NCBI RefSeq assembly: GCF_020708045.1
Contig: NZ_JAJFES010000004.1
Span: 124,001 to 188,000 of the forward strand
From: Massilia sp. IC2-278
GTDB lineage: Bacteria; Pseudomonadota; Gammaproteobacteria; Burkholderiales; Burkholderiaceae_D
DNA length: 64,000 nucleotides
Direction: 5' to 3'
Shown: piece by piece, positions 52,259 to 63,034 of the stretch
Numbering within the stretch: position 1 is the stretch's first letter
How the letters are laid out: each line of letters starts with the position of its first letter
The notes under the pieces: generated by a model
The model's database searches: none
Told to the model about the DNA's origin: nothing
What the model saw: the letters and a program-made list of their open reading frames with translations, nothing else
Made by a program: the position numbers and the translations under genes

Positions 52259-54493
52259 TTACGCCTTCAGCTGCTCCCCCACCGGCAACTTCCGAATCCG
52301 CTTCCCGGTCGCCGCAAACACCGCATTCGTCAACGCCGGCGCAATCCCCGCCGTCCCCGGCTCGCCGATCCCGCCCGGTTCGTCACGGCTGTTCACGATG
52401 TGCACCTCGACCACCGGCGCCTCGTTGATACGCATCATGCGGTAATCGCCAAAGTTGGTCTGCTGCACCCGCCCCTTGTCCAGCGTGATCTCGTTCCACA
52501 ACGCCGCCGACGCCCCGAACACGATCCCGCCTTCCATCTGCGCGATGATCCCGTCCGAATTGATCGCCTGTCCGCAATCGACCGCGCACACGACCCGGTG
52601 CACGCGCACATCGCCGTCCGGCCCCACCGACACCTCGGCCACCTGCGCCATATAGCTGCCGAAGGCAAACTGCGTCGACACTCCGCGCCCGACCTTGCGC
52701 CCGGCAACCGGTTTCAAAGGCTTGCCCCAACCCGCCTTCTCCGCCGCCAGGTTCAGCACACCCAGGGTGCGCGGCGATTTCTCCAGCAAGGCGCGCCGGA
52801 ACGCCACCGGGTCCTGCTTCGCCGCCCCCGCCAGTTCATCGATGAAACTCTCGACCACGAACACGTTATGGGTCGGCCCCACGCCGCGCCAGAAAGCGGT
52901 CGGCACGCCAGGCGGTTCATGCCGCACATATTCCACGCGCATGGCCGGAATCGCATACTGCAAGTCGGCCGCGCCTTCCACCGCATCCGGATCGACGCCG
53001 TTCTTCACCGCCGGCGGCGCAAAGCGCGCCATGATCGAGGAACCGGTCACGCGGTGGAACCAGGCCGCTGGCTTGCCCTTGTCGTCGAGGCGCGCCGCCA
53101 GCCGGTCCACATAATAAGGACGGTACATGTCGTGCTGGATATCTTCCTCGCGGGTCCAGATGAACTTCACCGGCCCCTTGGCCAGCTTGGCGAACGACAC
53201 CGCCTGGATCACGTAATCGACTTCCAGCCGGCGCCCGAAGCCGCCGCCGATGTAATAGTTATGCACCTTCACCTTCTCGACCGGCAGCCCGGATACCTTG
53301 GCCGCCGCACCCTGGGCCAGGGCCGGCACCTGGGTCCCGACCCAAAGGTCGCAGCCATCGGCGCGCAAGTCGACGGTGCAATTGATCGGCTCCATGGTCG
53401 CGTGCGCCAGGAAAGGCAGCTCATACACGGCTTCGATCTTGCGTCCGCCGCCTTCTTCGTTCAGCACCTTCAGGGCATTGCCTTCGTCGCGCGCCACCGC
53501 GCCTTCGCCCTGCGATACCTTCAGCATGTCGGCGACGATGCCCTGCGAGGCCACCGCGGCATGCGCGCCATCCTCGAAACGCGGCGCAGCCGCCGCCAGG
53601 CCCTGCTTCGCGGCCCAGAAATGGTCCGCCACCACGGCCACCGCGCCCTCCAGGCGCAGCACCTGGCGCACGCCCTTCACGGCGAGCGCCTTTTGCTCGT
53701 CCACCGCCACCAGCTTGCCGCCCGTAACCGGCGAGGCGGCAACGGCGGCAATCCCCATGTTCGGCAGGCGCGCATCGATACCGAACTGGGCCGTGCCATT
53801 CACCTTGGCCGGCGAATCCAGGCGGCGCATGGCCTTGCCGATCAACACGAACTGCTCGGGGTCCTTCAATTTGACGTTCTTCGGCAGCGTCAGCGTCGAG
53901 GCCGCATCGACCAGTTCGCCGAAGTGGGCCGAGCGGCCCGAGGCCTGGTGACGCACCGTGCCGGCCACCACCTGCAAGTCGGCGGTGTCGACATCCCATT
54001 GCTTGGCCGCCGCCTGCACCAGCACCGCGCGCACCATGGCGCCGGCTTCGCGCAGCGGCCGCCAGGCGCCGCGCACCGAGGTCGAGCCGCCGGTTACCTG
54101 GCCGCCCAGCAGCGGATCGGCATACAGTTCGTTATTAGCCGGCGCCTGCTCCAGCTTCACTTTCGAGAGGTCGGCGCCGAGTTCCTCGGCCAGCAGCATC
54201 GGCATCGAAGTAAAGGTGCCCTGCCCCATTTCCACCTTGTGGATGACGAGCGTCACGATGCCGTCGCGGTCGATGCGGATAAAGGCGTCGCGCGCCAGTC
54301 CGGCGGGGGTATCGGAGTGTTTGGTGGAAGCCTGGCCCACGGCTTTTTCCGGCGGCGCTTCCTTGCGGTCGTCGTCCTTGTTGCAGCCGAACAGCGAAAA
54401 GCCGAACAGCAACCCACCGCCGGCGGTGGCGCCGAGCTGCATGAAACGGCGGCGCGAAGCCAGGATGCGTTGTTCTTTTTTGACTTGGCTCAT
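52259..54493 (-). CDS. Xanthine-dehydrogenase-family molybdopterin-binding subunit (isoquinoline 1-oxidoreductase beta-like)
   Basis: 744 residues. A twin-arginine signal SRRRFMQLG (13-21) followed by a hydrophobic run and LFGC (34-37), lipobox-like with Phe at -2, so possibly a Tat-exported lipoprotein of the periplasm. The molybdopterin core is of the IorB type: [54 protein letters not shown] and the C-terminal [17 protein letters not shown]. Such enzymes hydroxylate N-heterocycles or oxidise aldehydes; the substrate is not readable. It forms an operon with the iron-sulfur gene 9 nt upstream. No XdhC-type maturation gene is adjacent. Confidence 0.92.
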   Translation of the reverse strand: MSQVKKEQRILASRRRFMQLGATAGGGLLFGFSLFGCNKDDDRKEAPPEKAVGQASTKHSDTPAGLARDAFIRIDRDGIVTLVIHKVEMGQGTFTSMPMLLAEELGADLSKVKLEQAPANNELYADPLLGGQVTGGSTSVRGAWRPLREAGAMVRAVLVQAAAKQWDVDTADLQVVAGTVRHQASGRSAHFGELVDAASTLTLPKNVKLKDPEQFVLIGKAMRRLDSPAKVNGTAQFGIDARLPNMGIAAVAASPVTGGKLVAVDEQKALAVKGVRQVLRLEGAVAVVADHFWAAKQGLAAAAPRFEDGAHAAVASQGIVADMLKVSQGEGAVARDEGNALKVLNEEGGGRKIEAVYELPFLAHATMEPINCTVDLRADGCDLWVGTQVPALAQGAAAKVSGLPVEKVKVHNYYIGGGFGRRLEVDYVIQAVSFAKLAKGPVKFIWTREEDIQHDMYRPYYVDRLAARLDDKGKPAAWFHRVTGSSIMARFAPPAVKNGVDPDAVEGAADLQYAIPAMRVEYVRHEPPGVPTAFWRGVGPTHNVFVVESFIDELAGAAKQDPVAFRRALLEKSPRTLGVLNLAAEKAGWGKPLKPVAGRKVGRGVSTQFAFGSYMAQVAEVSVGPDGDVRVHRVVCAVDCGQAINSDGIIAQMEGGIVFGASAALWNEITLDKGRVQQTNFGDYRMMRINEAPVVEVHIVNSRDEPGGIGEPGTAGIAPALTNAVFAATGKRIRKLPVGEQLKA

Positions 54494-54502
54494 GTGCGCT
54501 CC

Positions 54503-54955
54503 TTATTTGGCGGCCGCGATCTTGATCGCGTGGCGGATGCGTCCATAGGTGCCACAGCGGCAGATGTTCCCGCTCATGGCATTGTCGATGTCGCCGTCGC
54601 TCGGCTTCGGCGTGGCTTTCAGCAAGGCGGTGGCCGACATGATCTGGCCCGACTGGCAGTAGCCGCACTGCACCACGTCGATCTGGCGCCAGGCGTCCTG
54701 CACCTTGGCGCCTACCGGGTCGTTGCCGACCGCCTCGATGGTGACGATCTGCTTGCCCACCGCGGCGGAGACCGGCGTGATGCAGGAACGGATGGCCTGG
54801 CCGTCGAGGTGGACGGTGCAGGCGCCGCACAGGGCGACGCCGCAGCCGAACTTGGTGCCGGTGAGGCCGGCGACGTCGCGCAGGACCCACAGCAGGGGCA
54901 TGTCGTCGGGCACGTCGAGGGTGGTGGTGTTGCCGTTGATGGTCAGGGCTGGCAT
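54503..54955 (-). CDS. (2Fe-2S)-binding subunit of the molybdenum hydroxylase (IorA-like)
   Basis: 150 residues. Plant-type cluster [18 protein letters not shown] and second cluster [10 protein letters not shown] ... [12 protein letters not shown]. It carries electrons between the molybdenum subunit and an acceptor. It has no signal peptide, consistent with co-export with the Tat-bearing partner. AAAGGAG lies 5-6 nt before ATG 54955. It diverges from corC over 163 bp. Confidence 0.94.
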   Translation of the reverse strand: MPALTINGNTTTLDVPDDMPLLWVLRDVAGLTGTKFGCGVALCGACTVHLDGQAIRSCITPVSAAVGKQIVTIEAVGNDPVGAKVQDAWRQIDVVQCGYCQSGQIMSATALLKATPKPSDGDIDNAMSGNICRCGTYGRIRHAIKIAAAK

Positions 54956-55118
54956 GGGCGCTCCTTTTATAATTTGAACAAGCACTATATGCCATGTGCA
55001 GCAGTCTTGCTGGGGAAGGCCGGGGAACGGCGGGGCAAGCGCACGGCTGCGCAAAATTCAGGCAAGCCCGCTTTTGGTGTATGCTTATGCCCATCGCAAC
55101 AACGGCTTCACGCCAACT

Positions 55119-56003
55119 ATGCCCGAGTATCCCAGTGACGTCCGATCGGACGCCAAACCCCACCGGTCGCTCTTCGAACGACTGACCGCACTCATCTCCC
55201 CTGAGCCAGAAAATCGCACCGAGCTGCTCGAAGTGCTGCACGAAGCACACGAGCGCAAGCTGATCGACGCCGACGCCCTGTCGATGATCGAAGGCGTGTT
55301 CCAGGTCTCGGACCTGTCGGCACGCGACATCATGGTGCCACGCTCCCAAATGGACGTGATCGACATCACCGACCCGATCGAGGAATGGCTGCCGATTGTG
55401 CTGGAAACCCAGCACTCGCGCTTTCCCGCCATCGAAGGCGAGCGCGACAAGGTCGTCGGCATCCTGCTGGCCAAGGATTTGCTGCGTTATTACACCGAAA
55501 AGACCTTCGACGTGCGCGCCATGCTGCGCCCGGCGATCTTCATTCCCGAGTCGAAACGCCTGAACGTGCTGCTGCGCGACTTCCGCGCGAACCACAACCA
55601 CATGGCCATCGTCGTCGACGAGTACAGCGGCGTGGCCGGCCTCATCACCATCGAGGACGTGCTGGAGCAAATCGTCGGCGACATCGAGGACGAATACGAT
55701 TTCGACGAGGAAGAAGACAATGTCCTGTCGATCAAGGAAGGCCAGCAAGGGCCGCGCTGGCGCGTGAAAGCGCTGACCGAGATCGAACAGTTCAACGACG
55801 AAATCGGCGCCGACCTGCCGGCCGACGACGCCGACACCATCGGCGGCTTCGTGGCGAGCCACCTCGGCCGCATGCCGCACAAGGGTGAAGAGTTCACCCT
55901 GGGCAACCTGCAATTCGAGGTGCTGCGCGCCGACGCCCGCCAGATCCACGTGCTGCTGGTCGAAAAACTGCCGCCGTCCCTGCACAAAGACGACGACGAC
56001 TGA
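55119..56003 (+). CDS. corC: HlyC/CorC family protein with CBS pair (YbeX/CorC)
   Basis: 294 residues, soluble. Order: short N-terminal helix region (LFERLTALISPEPENRTELLE), two CBS domains (about 70-195; DIMVPRSQMDVID and HMAIVVDEYSGVAGLITIEDVLEQIVG), a linker with DEYDFDEEEDN, and the CorC_HlyC C-terminal domain (LPADDADTIGGFVASHLGRMPHKGE). Linked to Mg2+/Co2+ homeostasis and, in the ybeZYX-lnt operon, to ribosome function. The stop overlaps the lnt start by one base (TGATG). Confidence 0.93.
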   Translation: MPEYPSDVRSDAKPHRSLFERLTALISPEPENRTELLEVLHEAHERKLIDADALSMIEGVFQVSDLSARDIMVPRSQMDVIDITDPIEEWLPIVLETQHSRFPAIEGERDKVVGILLAKDLLRYYTEKTFDVRAMLRPAIFIPESKRLNVLLRDFRANHNHMAIVVDEYSGVAGLITIEDVLEQIVGDIEDEYDFDEEEDNVLSIKEGQQGPRWRVKALTEIEQFNDEIGADLPADDADTIGGFVASHLGRMPHKGEEFTLGNLQFEVLRADARQIHVLLVEKLPPSLHKDDDD

Positions 56004-57595
56004 TGCTGCTGCGTCGCCGTTCAACGCCCGCTCCGGCCGCGGATCCTGCCTCGCGTGGGTCGCGGCCATCCGCCGCATCCCTGGTCGTGGCCGCCCTTGC
56101 CGGCGGCGCTTCCCTGTTCTCCTTCGAACCCTTCGGCTGGTGGCCGATCCAGTTCGTCCTGCTAGCCTGGCTGTTCTACCAGGTCGGCCTGGGCAGCTCG
56201 GTCAAGCGCGCCACCCTGCTCGGCTGGGCCTTCGGCTTCGGCTGGTCGGTCGGCGCCATGTTCTGGCTGTACACCTTCATGACCCGCTTCGCCCATTTGC
56301 CGGGCATTCTCGGTGTGATCGGCGTGGTCCTGCTTGGCCTTTACATGGGCCTGTTCGGCGCATTTGCCACGGGTGTCTCGGCCTGGCTGCGCCAGCGCTG
56401 GTCGCTGCCGATCTCCGCCTTCGTGCTGCTGGTGCTGCCGGTGGCCTGGGGCGTGTCGGAGTGGATGCGCGGCTGGGTGTTCACTGGCTTCCCCTGGTCG
56501 GTGTCGGGCTATGCGCACGACGCTTCGCCGCTGGCCGGCTTCGCGCCGCTGATCGGCGTGTACGGCATCGGCGTGGTCGTCGCCCTGTGCGCCGGTTGCC
56601 TGGTGATGCTGACCCAGCGCGCGCGGGTTCCAGCCATCGCCCTGCTGGCGGTGGTGATGGCGGCCGGCGCCGGTTTGCGCACCGTGGAATGGACCCAGGT
56701 GACCGGTAACCCGCTCACAGTGCGTCTGCTGCAAGGGAATATCCCGCAAGACCAGAAGTTCGACTACGCCTTCCTTACCAGTATCCTGCAGCGTTACCAC
56801 GGCATGATCACGGCCGCGCCAGCCGACCTGATCGCCACGCCGGAAACCGCGGTGCCCGTGTTCCGCCACCAGCTCGACCCGAGCTACCTGAACAGCCTGC
56901 AAGGCTTTGCCACCTCCAGCGGCAGCACCCTGGCCATCGGCATGCCGCTGCTCGACGGGCCGCAGCAATATGCGAACAGCGTGGTCACGGTCGGCCCGTC
57001 GCCATCGGCACAGTCCTATCGCTACGACAAGGCCCACCTGGTCCCCTTCGGCGAATTCATCCCGCCCGGCTTCCGCTGGTTCACCGACATGCTGAACCTG
57101 CCGCTGAACGACGCCACCCGCGGCAAGGCGCTGCAGGCGCCGTTCGCGGTGAAGGACCAGCTGGTGCTGCCGAACATCTGCTACGAAGACGTATTCGGCG
57201 AAGAGATCGCGTATCAACTGCGCGCGGCGCCCCGTCCGGCAACGATGCTGCTGAACATGTCGAATTTGTCCTGGTACGGCCAGTCAAGCGCGGTGCCCCA
57301 GCACTTGCAGATCTCGCGCATGCGCACCCTGGAAACCGGCCGTCCGATGCTGCGCGCGACCAACGACGGCGCCACCGCCGTGATCGACCACCGCGGCCAA
57401 ATGACCCACCTGCTGCCCTTCTATACCGAGGGCACGCTCACGGCCACCGTGCGCGGCACGACCGGCATGACGCCCTTCATCCGCTTCGGCAACCTGGGCT
57501 TCCTGTTCCTCGGCGCCCTGGCGCTGGCCGGCGCCTGGTTCGCCGGACGCAGTTACCGCCAACATCAGCACAAGAAAGAGGCCAATCTCGTATAG
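56003..57595 (+). CDS. lnt: Apolipoprotein N-acyltransferase Lnt
   Basis: 530 residues. An N-terminal membrane part of about seven helices (FEPFGWWPIQFVLLAWLFY, ...) and a periplasmic nitrilase-like domain with the catalytic triad: Glu in ATPETAVPVF, Lys in DKAHLVPFGEF, Cys in PNICYEDVFGEE. It adds the third acyl chain to lipoproteins. It overlaps corC by one base. A weak hairpin CCGGCC...GGCCGG lies 11 bp after the stop without a T run. Confidence 0.96.
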   Translation: MLLRRRSTPAPAADPASRGSRPSAASLVVAALAGGASLFSFEPFGWWPIQFVLLAWLFYQVGLGSSVKRATLLGWAFGFGWSVGAMFWLYTFMTRFAHLPGILGVIGVVLLGLYMGLFGAFATGVSAWLRQRWSLPISAFVLLVLPVAWGVSEWMRGWVFTGFPWSVSGYAHDASPLAGFAPLIGVYGIGVVVALCAGCLVMLTQRARVPAIALLAVVMAAGAGLRTVEWTQVTGNPLTVRLLQGNIPQDQKFDYAFLTSILQRYHGMITAAPADLIATPETAVPVFRHQLDPSYLNSLQGFATSSGSTLAIGMPLLDGPQQYANSVVTVGPSPSAQSYRYDKAHLVPFGEFIPPGFRWFTDMLNLPLNDATRGKALQAPFAVKDQLVLPNICYEDVFGEEIAYQLRAAPRPATMLLNMSNLSWYGQSSAVPQHLQISRMRTLETGRPMLRATNDGATAVIDHRGQMTHLLPFYTEGTLTATVRGTTGMTPFIRFGNLGFLFLGALALAGAWFAGRSYRQHQHKKEANLV

Positions 57596-57697
57596 ATGAG
57601 TTGAATCCGGCCCCAGAAGGCCGGTAAAACCCGCTAGAATTGGTCATTTGGCAAACTTACCGTGACCGCGGCTTGACGCCTGCGGCGCCCCATCGAG

Positions 57698-58612
57698 ATG
57701 CTTACATTCCAACAAATCATCCTGACCTTGCAAACCTACTGGGACAAGCAAGGTTGCGCCCTGCTCCAGCCGTATGACATGGAAGTCGGCGCCGGCACCT
57801 TCCACACCGGCACCTTCCTGCGCGCGATCGGCCCCGAGCCTTGGCGCGCCGCCTACGTGCAGCCCTCGCGCCGCCCGAAAGACGGCCGCTACGGCGAAAA
57901 CCCGAACCGCCTGCAGCACTATTACCAGTACCAGGTGGTACTGAAGCCGGCGCCGGAAAACATCCTCGATCTCTACCTCGGCTCGCTCGAAGCCCTGGGC
58001 CTGGACCTCAAGAAGAACGACGTGCGCTTCGTCGAGGACGACTGGGAAAGCCCGACCCTGGGCGCCTGGGGCCTGGGCTGGGAAGTCTGGCTGAACGGCA
58101 TGGAAGTCACCCAGTTCACCTACTTCCAGCAAGTCGGCGGCCTCGATTGCAAGCCGGTGCTGGGCGAAATCACCTACGGTATCGAGCGCCTGGCGATGTA
58201 CCTGCAAGGCGTGGAAAACGTCTACGACCTGGTCTGGACCGAATGGGAAGAAAACGGCGTCAAGAAGACGCTGAGCTACGGCGACGTCTTCCACCAGAAC
58301 GAAGTCGAGCAGTCGACCTACAACTTCGAGCACGCGAACACCGAGCTGCTGTTCCAGGCTTTCGCCAACCACGAATCCGAAGCCAAGCGCCTGATCGAAC
58401 TGGAACTGACGCTGCCGGCCTACGAGCAGATCATGAAGGCCTCGCACAGCTTCAACATGCTGGACGCGCGCGGCGCCATCTCGGTGACCGAACGCGCCGC
58501 CTACATCGGCCGCGTGCGCACCCTGTCGCGCCTGGTGGCCCAGGCCTACTACGATTCGCGCGAGAAGCTCGGCTTCCCGATGGCTCCCGGTGCAGCCAAG
58601 GCTGCTGCCTGA
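57698..58612 (+). CDS. glyQ: Glycine--tRNA ligase alpha subunit
   Basis: 304 residues. Class II aminoacyl-tRNA synthetase catalytic subunit of the bacterial (alpha-beta)2 Gly[61 protein letters not shown] and [12 protein letters not shown] are canonical. The beta subunit follows after 19 nt. A TAGAAT -10-like box is at 57635-57640. Confidence 0.97.
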   Translation: MLTFQQIILTLQTYWDKQGCALLQPYDMEVGAGTFHTGTFLRAIGPEPWRAAYVQPSRRPKDGRYGENPNRLQHYYQYQVVLKPAPENILDLYLGSLEALGLDLKKNDVRFVEDDWESPTLGAWGLGWEVWLNGMEVTQFTYFQQVGGLDCKPVLGEITYGIERLAMYLQGVENVYDLVWTEWEENGVKKTLSYGDVFHQNEVEQSTYNFEHANTELLFQAFANHESEAKRLIELELTLPAYEQIMKASHSFNMLDARGAISVTERAAYIGRVRTLSRLVAQAYYDSREKLGFPMAPGAAKAAA

Positions 58613-58631
58613 TCGTCGACCAGATAAGAAC

Positions 58632-60734
58632 ATGAATATGAACCAGACTCTCCTCGTCGAAATCCAGACCGAAGAACTGCCGCCGAAGGCGCTCGTCAAA
58701 CTCGGCGCCGCCTTTGCCAACGGCATCGCGAACGGCCTGAAGGCGCGCGACTTCCTGGAAGGCGACTCCGTCGTCACCGCCCACGCCACCCCGCGCCGCC
58801 TGGCCGTCAGCATCACCAACGTGCGTGACACCTCGCCCGATAAATCGATCCGCGAAAAGGTGCTGCCGGTCTCGGTGGCCCTGGACAAGGAAGGCAATCC
58901 GAGCGCCCCGCTGGCCAAGAAGCTGGCCGCCCTCGGCTTCCCCGACCTGCAGATCAGCGACCTCGAACGCGCCCAGGACGGCAAGGCCGAATCCTTCTTC
59001 TACACCTACACCGCGAGCGGCAGCGCATTGGCTGGCGCCCTGCAGGACGTGCTGCAGGAAACCGTCGCCAAGCTGCCGATCCCGAAGGTCATGAGCTACC
59101 AGCGCCCGGACGGCGCCACCGTGCAGTTCGTGCGCCCTGTGCACCTGCTGCTGGCCCTGCACGGCGAGCAGGTACTGCCCCTGAACCTGCTCGGCCTCGA
59201 AGCCGGCCGCGTCACCATGGGCCACCGCTTCCTGTCGCACGGCGGCGAGATCACGGTCCCGCACGCCGACCAGTACGCTGCCGTGCTGGAAAGCGAAGGC
59301 AAGGTCCTCTCCAGCGCCGAAGCGCGCAAGGAAAGCATCCGCAGCCAGCTGCTGGAAAAAGCGGGCGGCGACCAGGTCCTGATGCCGGAATCGCTGCTCG
59401 ATGAAGTGGCGGCCCTGGTCGAATGGCCGGTGGTCTATGAGTGCAAGTTCGAGGACGAATTCCTGGCCGTGCCGCAGGAATGCCTGATCCTGACCATGCA
59501 GACCAACCAGAAATACTTCGCCCTGACCGATGCGAATGGCAAGCTGCGCTCGCGCTTCCTGATCGTCTCGAACATCGCGACCGATGACCCGTCGGCCATC
59601 GTCGGCGGCAACGAGCGCGTGGTGCGCCCGCGCCTGTCGGACGCCAAGTTCTTCTTCGAGCAGGACAAGAAGAAGACCCTGGAATCGCGCCTGCCGCTGC
59701 TGGCCAACGTGGTCTACCACAACAAGCTGGGCACCCAGGCCGAGCGTACGCAGCGCGTCACGCGCCTGGCCGGCGCGATTGCCAATCGCCTCGGCTACGA
59801 CGTGCAGCTGGCCGAACGCGGCGCCCAGTTGGCAAAAGCCGACCTGCTGACCGACATGGTCGGCGAGTTCCCCGAGCTGCAAGGCATCATGGGCACCTAC
59901 TACGCGCGCCACGACAAGGAGCACGAGGAAGTCGCCCTGGCCGCGTCCGAACACTACCAGCCGCGCTTTGCCGGCGATGCCCTGCCGACCACGAACACCG
60001 GTCTGGCAGTCGCCCTGGCCGACAAGCTGGAAACCCTGGTCGGCATCTGGGCCATCGGTTTGCAGCCGACCGGCGAAAAGGACCCGTTCGCACTGCGCCG
60101 CCACGCCCTGGGCGTGATGCGCATGCTGGTGGAAAAACGCCTGCCGCTGTCGCTGTCGGAACTGCTGGCTGATGCCGCCGCCGTCTTCGAAGGCCAGGCC
60201 GCATTCAAGGACCCAACGACCGAGGTGAAAGCCTTCATGCTGGACCGCCTGCGCGGCATGCTGCGCGAGCGCGGCTTCACGCCGAACGAAGTCGAGGCGG
60301 TGCTGGCCCAGAACCCGGACCGCGTCGACGACGTGGTGCAGCGCCTGGAAGCGGTGCAGGCTTTTGCCGCCCTGCCGGAAAGCGCCTCGCTGGCCGCCGC
60401 CAACAAGCGCATCACCAACATCCTCAAGAAGAACGAGGAAGCGATGCCGCAGGACGCCGCCATCAAGCGCGAACTGCTGGTGGAACCGGCCGAAAGCGCG
60501 CTGGCCGCCAAGATGGGCAGCCTGGAGTCGCGCGTGGACAGCGCATTCGCCGCGAGCGATTTCGCCGGCGCCCTGAAGACGCTGGCGCAGATGCGCGACG
60601 AGGTCGACGCCTTCTTCAACGATGTGATGGTGATGGCCGAGGACCTGGCGCTGCGCAACAACCGCCTGGCCCTGCTGGCCGAACTGCACGGCATGATGAA
60701 CCGCGTGGCCGACATCTCGAAGCTGGCCGCCTAA
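58632..60734 (+). CDS. glyS: Glycine--tRNA ligase beta subunit
   Basis: 700 residues, full length. N-terminal [42 protein letters not shown]-like region with [16 protein letters not shown] and a C-terminal anticodon-binding DALR-like segment ([22 protein letters not shown]). It recognises tRNA-Gly. The ATG at 58632 (MNMNQTLLV) is chosen. gmhB starts 12 nt after its stop. Confidence 0.97.
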   Translation: MNMNQTLLVEIQTEELPPKALVKLGAAFANGIANGLKARDFLEGDSVVTAHATPRRLAVSITNVRDTSPDKSIREKVLPVSVALDKEGNPSAPLAKKLAALGFPDLQISDLERAQDGKAESFFYTYTASGSALAGALQDVLQETVAKLPIPKVMSYQRPDGATVQFVRPVHLLLALHGEQVLPLNLLGLEAGRVTMGHRFLSHGGEITVPHADQYAAVLESEGKVLSSAEARKESIRSQLLEKAGGDQVLMPESLLDEVAALVEWPVVYECKFEDEFLAVPQECLILTMQTNQKYFALTDANGKLRSRFLIVSNIATDDPSAIVGGNERVVRPRLSDAKFFFEQDKKKTLESRLPLLANVVYHNKLGTQAERTQRVTRLAGAIANRLGYDVQLAERGAQLAKADLLTDMVGEFPELQGIMGTYYARHDKEHEEVALAASEHYQPRFAGDALPTTNTGLAVALADKLETLVGIWAIGLQPTGEKDPFALRRHALGVMRMLVEKRLPLSLSELLADAAAVFEGQAAFKDPTTEVKAFMLDRLRGMLRERGFTPNEVEAVLAQNPDRVDDVVQRLEAVQAFAALPESASLAAANKRITNILKKNEEAMPQDAAIKRELLVEPAESALAAKMGSLESRVDSAFAASDFAGALKTLAQMRDEVDAFFNDVMVMAEDLALRNNRLALLAELHGMMNRVADISKLAA

Positions 60735-60746
60735 GACAATCGCACC

Positions 60747-61304
60747 ATGAAGCTGATCATCCTCGACCGCGACGGGGTCATCAACCACGATTCGCCGGAC
60801 TTCATCAAGAGTCCGGCCGAATGGGTGCCGATTCCCGGCTCGCTCGAGGCGATCGCGCGCCTGAACCAGGCCGGTTACCGGGTCATCATCGCCTCCAACC
60901 AGTCCGGCATCGCGCGCGAGCTGTTCGACATGCCGACCCTGAACGCGATCCACCAGAAGATGCACAACGCCGCCCAGCTGGTCGGCGCCGACATCGACGC
61001 GGTGTTCTTCTGCCCGCACGCGGCCATCGACAACTGCGACTGCAGGAAGCCGAAGGCCGGCATGTTCGAGGAGATCAGCAAGCGCTTCAAGGTCAGCCTG
61101 AAAGGCGTGCCGACCGTCGGCGATTCGCTGCGCGACCTGCAGGCCGGCTTCATCAGCGGCTGCATTCCCTATCTCGTTTTGACCGGCAAGGGCGAAAAGA
61201 CCCACCAGACCGGCGGCCTGCCTCCAGGCACCCAGGTGTTCCCGGACCTGGCCGCGATGGTCACTGCCTTCCTGAAATCACCGTCCACCACCAGCCCCAC
61301 CTGA
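60747..61304 (+). CDS. gmhB: D-glycero-beta-D-manno-heptose-1,7-bisphosphate 7-phosphatase
   Basis: 185 residues. HAD-superfamily phosphatase for ADP-heptose synthesis (LPS inner core). Nucleophile motif ILDRDGVINHDS, IIASNQSGIARE, zinc-site text CPHAAIDNCDCRKPKAGM and GDSLRDLQAG. It is embedded in the glyQS-gmhB-plsC run with short spacers, a common arrangement in betaproteobacteria. Confidence 0.95.
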   Translation: MKLIILDRDGVINHDSPDFIKSPAEWVPIPGSLEAIARLNQAGYRVIIASNQSGIARELFDMPTLNAIHQKMHNAAQLVGADIDAVFFCPHAAIDNCDCRKPKAGMFEEISKRFKVSLKGVPTVGDSLRDLQAGFISGCIPYLVLTGKGEKTHQTGGLPPGTQVFPDLAAMVTAFLKSPSTTSPT

Positions 61305-61324
61305 CTCCGAAAGAGAGCACGTTC

Positions 61325-62065
61325 TTGCGTACCGTCGTCCCGTTCCTGCGTTCCCTGCTGTTTACCATCGTGATGGTGCTCGCCACCGTGGTCTGGGCCT
61401 GCGTCTGCTTCCTGGCCGCGCCCCTGCCCTACAACAAGCGCTTCTGGGTGACCTCGCGCTGGAACGTCTTCATCATCTGGTGCGCGAAGGTCATTTGCGG
61501 CATCCGCTACGAATTCAAGGGCTACGAGAACCTGCCGGACGCGCCGGCGGTGGTCCTCTCGAAGCACCAGTCGGCCTGGGAAACCATCGCCCTGCTGCCG
61601 AATCTCACGCGCCCGCTGGTCTTCGTCTTCAAGAAGGAGATCCTGTACATTCCCTTCTTCGGCTGGGCCATGGCCCTGCTGCGCATGATCCCGATCGACC
61701 GCAAGGAAGGCAAGAACGCCTTTGCCCACGTGGTCCGCCACGGCAAGCGCCGCCTCGCCGACGGCCAGTGGATCATCATGTTCCCCGAAGGGACGCGCAT
61801 CCCTGTTGGAAAAAAGGGAAAGTACAAGAGCGGCGGCACCCGGCTTGCCATCGAAACCGGTGCCGTTGTCGTGCCGATCGCGCATAATTCAGGTGAGTGC
61901 TGGCCGAAGAATTCGTTCATCAAGCGTCCCGGTTTGGTGACCGTCTCGATCGGCAAGCCGATATCGCCGCTGAATCACACTCCCGACAGCCTGATGCAAG
62001 AGGTCGAAAATTGGATAGAATCAGAAATGCGCGTCATTTCGCCCCACGTCTACACCGGTGGCTGA
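61325..62065 (+). CDS. plsC: 1-acylglycerol-3-phosphate O-acyltransferase PlsC
   Basis: 246 residues from a TTG start with AAAGAGAG about 8 nt upstream; the next Met is well inside the first membrane helix. N-terminal helix VVPFLRSLLFTIVMVLATVV; acyltransferase motif I is KHQSAWETIAL, i.e. H-x4-E in place of the textbook H-x4-D; motif III is FPEGTRIP; motif II region FKKEILYIPFFGWAMALL. It makes phosphatidic acid at the inner membrane, acting after PlsY (6.1 kb). Confidence 0.93.
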   Translation: MRTVVPFLRSLLFTIVMVLATVVWACVCFLAAPLPYNKRFWVTSRWNVFIIWCAKVICGIRYEFKGYENLPDAPAVVLSKHQSAWETIALLPNLTRPLVFVFKKEILYIPFFGWAMALLRMIPIDRKEGKNAFAHVVRHGKRRLADGQWIIMFPEGTRIPVGKKGKYKSGGTRLAIETGAVVVPIAHNSGECWPKNSFIKRPGLVTVSIGKPISPLNHTPDSLMQEVENWIESEMRVISPHVYTGG

Positions 62066-62109
62066 ACGAAGTCGGGAACCTGATCACCGCCTCTTCTTCG
62101 CAGCAAAGC

Positions 62110-62991
62110 ATGAACGCACCCAAGCCGGACGGGTCCCAGCTGGACCTATTCGCACGCGACCCGCGCCTCGACCCATGGCGGGCGCCCGCGCCGCCGGCAG
62201 CCAAGCCGGCGCCGCCCCGCATCACGCTTCCCTCCCCGCCGCGCACGCCCGACGATCCGCCCCTGAAGCGCATCGTGCTGGGCCAGTATGCGGTCGACTA
62301 TGAACTGAAACGCTCCACGCGCCGCTCGATCGGCTTCATGATTGACGACGACGGCCTGCACGTGACGGCGCCGCGCCGCGCCACGCAGCCATCGATCGAG
62401 GAAGCGATCCGCGCCAAGCAGCGCTGGATCCTGACCAAGCTGCACGAACGCGGCGAACGGCGCGCGCGCCACGCCCAGCGCGAGCCCTTGCGCTGGGAAG
62501 ACGGCGCGCGCCTGCCTTACCTGGGCGGCGAGATCGTCCTGCGCCTGGAGCCGGCGGCGCGCAGCCACTGCGTGTTCGATGCGCAGACGCGCGAGCTGAA
62601 GATCGGCGTCACGCAGGGGCTGACGGAGTGGCAATTGAAGGAACGTGTGAAACTGTGGTTCCATGCCGAGGCCAAGCGCCTGTTCACCGAAAGGCTGGAT
62701 TTCTATGCGCCGCAGCTGGATGTGCATTACCGCTCGATGACCCTGTCGTCGGCCGGCACGCGCTGGGGTTCGTGCACGGTGGCGGGGAATATCCGCCTGA
62801 GCTGGCGCCTGATCCATTACCCGCTGGCGCTGATCGACTACGTGGTGGTGCACGAACTGGCCCACCTGCGCGAGATGAACCACAGCCCGGCGTTCTGGGC
62901 GGTGGTGGGGTTGGTGTACAAGGACTACGACGGCGCGCGGCTGGAGCTAAGGCGGCGCTCGCATGAGATGCCGGTGTTGTTTGCGGAATGA
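62110..62991 (+). CDS. M48/YgjP-like metallopeptidase (DUF45, SprT-like)
   Basis: 293 residues. An N-terminal Pro-rich stretch (about 15-55) precedes the YgjP/DUF45 domain: YELKRSTRRSIGFMIDDDGL, LSSAGTRWGSCTVAGNIRLSW and the zinc motif VVHELAHLREMNHSPAFW (HExxH plus a downstream His). Members are putative zinc peptidases of unknown substrate; YgjP has been linked to UMP phosphatase activity, so the peptidase call is a family inference. Last gene of the glyQS-gmhB-plsC run. Confidence 0.88.
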   Translation: MNAPKPDGSQLDLFARDPRLDPWRAPAPPAAKPAPPRITLPSPPRTPDDPPLKRIVLGQYAVDYELKRSTRRSIGFMIDDDGLHVTAPRRATQPSIEEAIRAKQRWILTKLHERGERRARHAQREPLRWEDGARLPYLGGEIVLRLEPAARSHCVFDAQTRELKIGVTQGLTEWQLKERVKLWFHAEAKRLFTERLDFYAPQLDVHYRSMTLSSAGTRWGSCTVAGNIRLSWRLIHYPLALIDYVVVHELAHLREMNHSPAFWAVVGLVYKDYDGARLELRRRSHEMPVLFAE

Positions 62992-63034
62992 GGCGGGGGC
63001 GTTCGCGTCGTGGTTCGAATGATCGAAAGTTGTA

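Noticed and set aside
57607..57624. Hairpin CCGGCC...GGCCGG after lnt as a terminator
   Set aside because: Six-pair stem without a following T run; may be only a weak structure in the glyQ leader.
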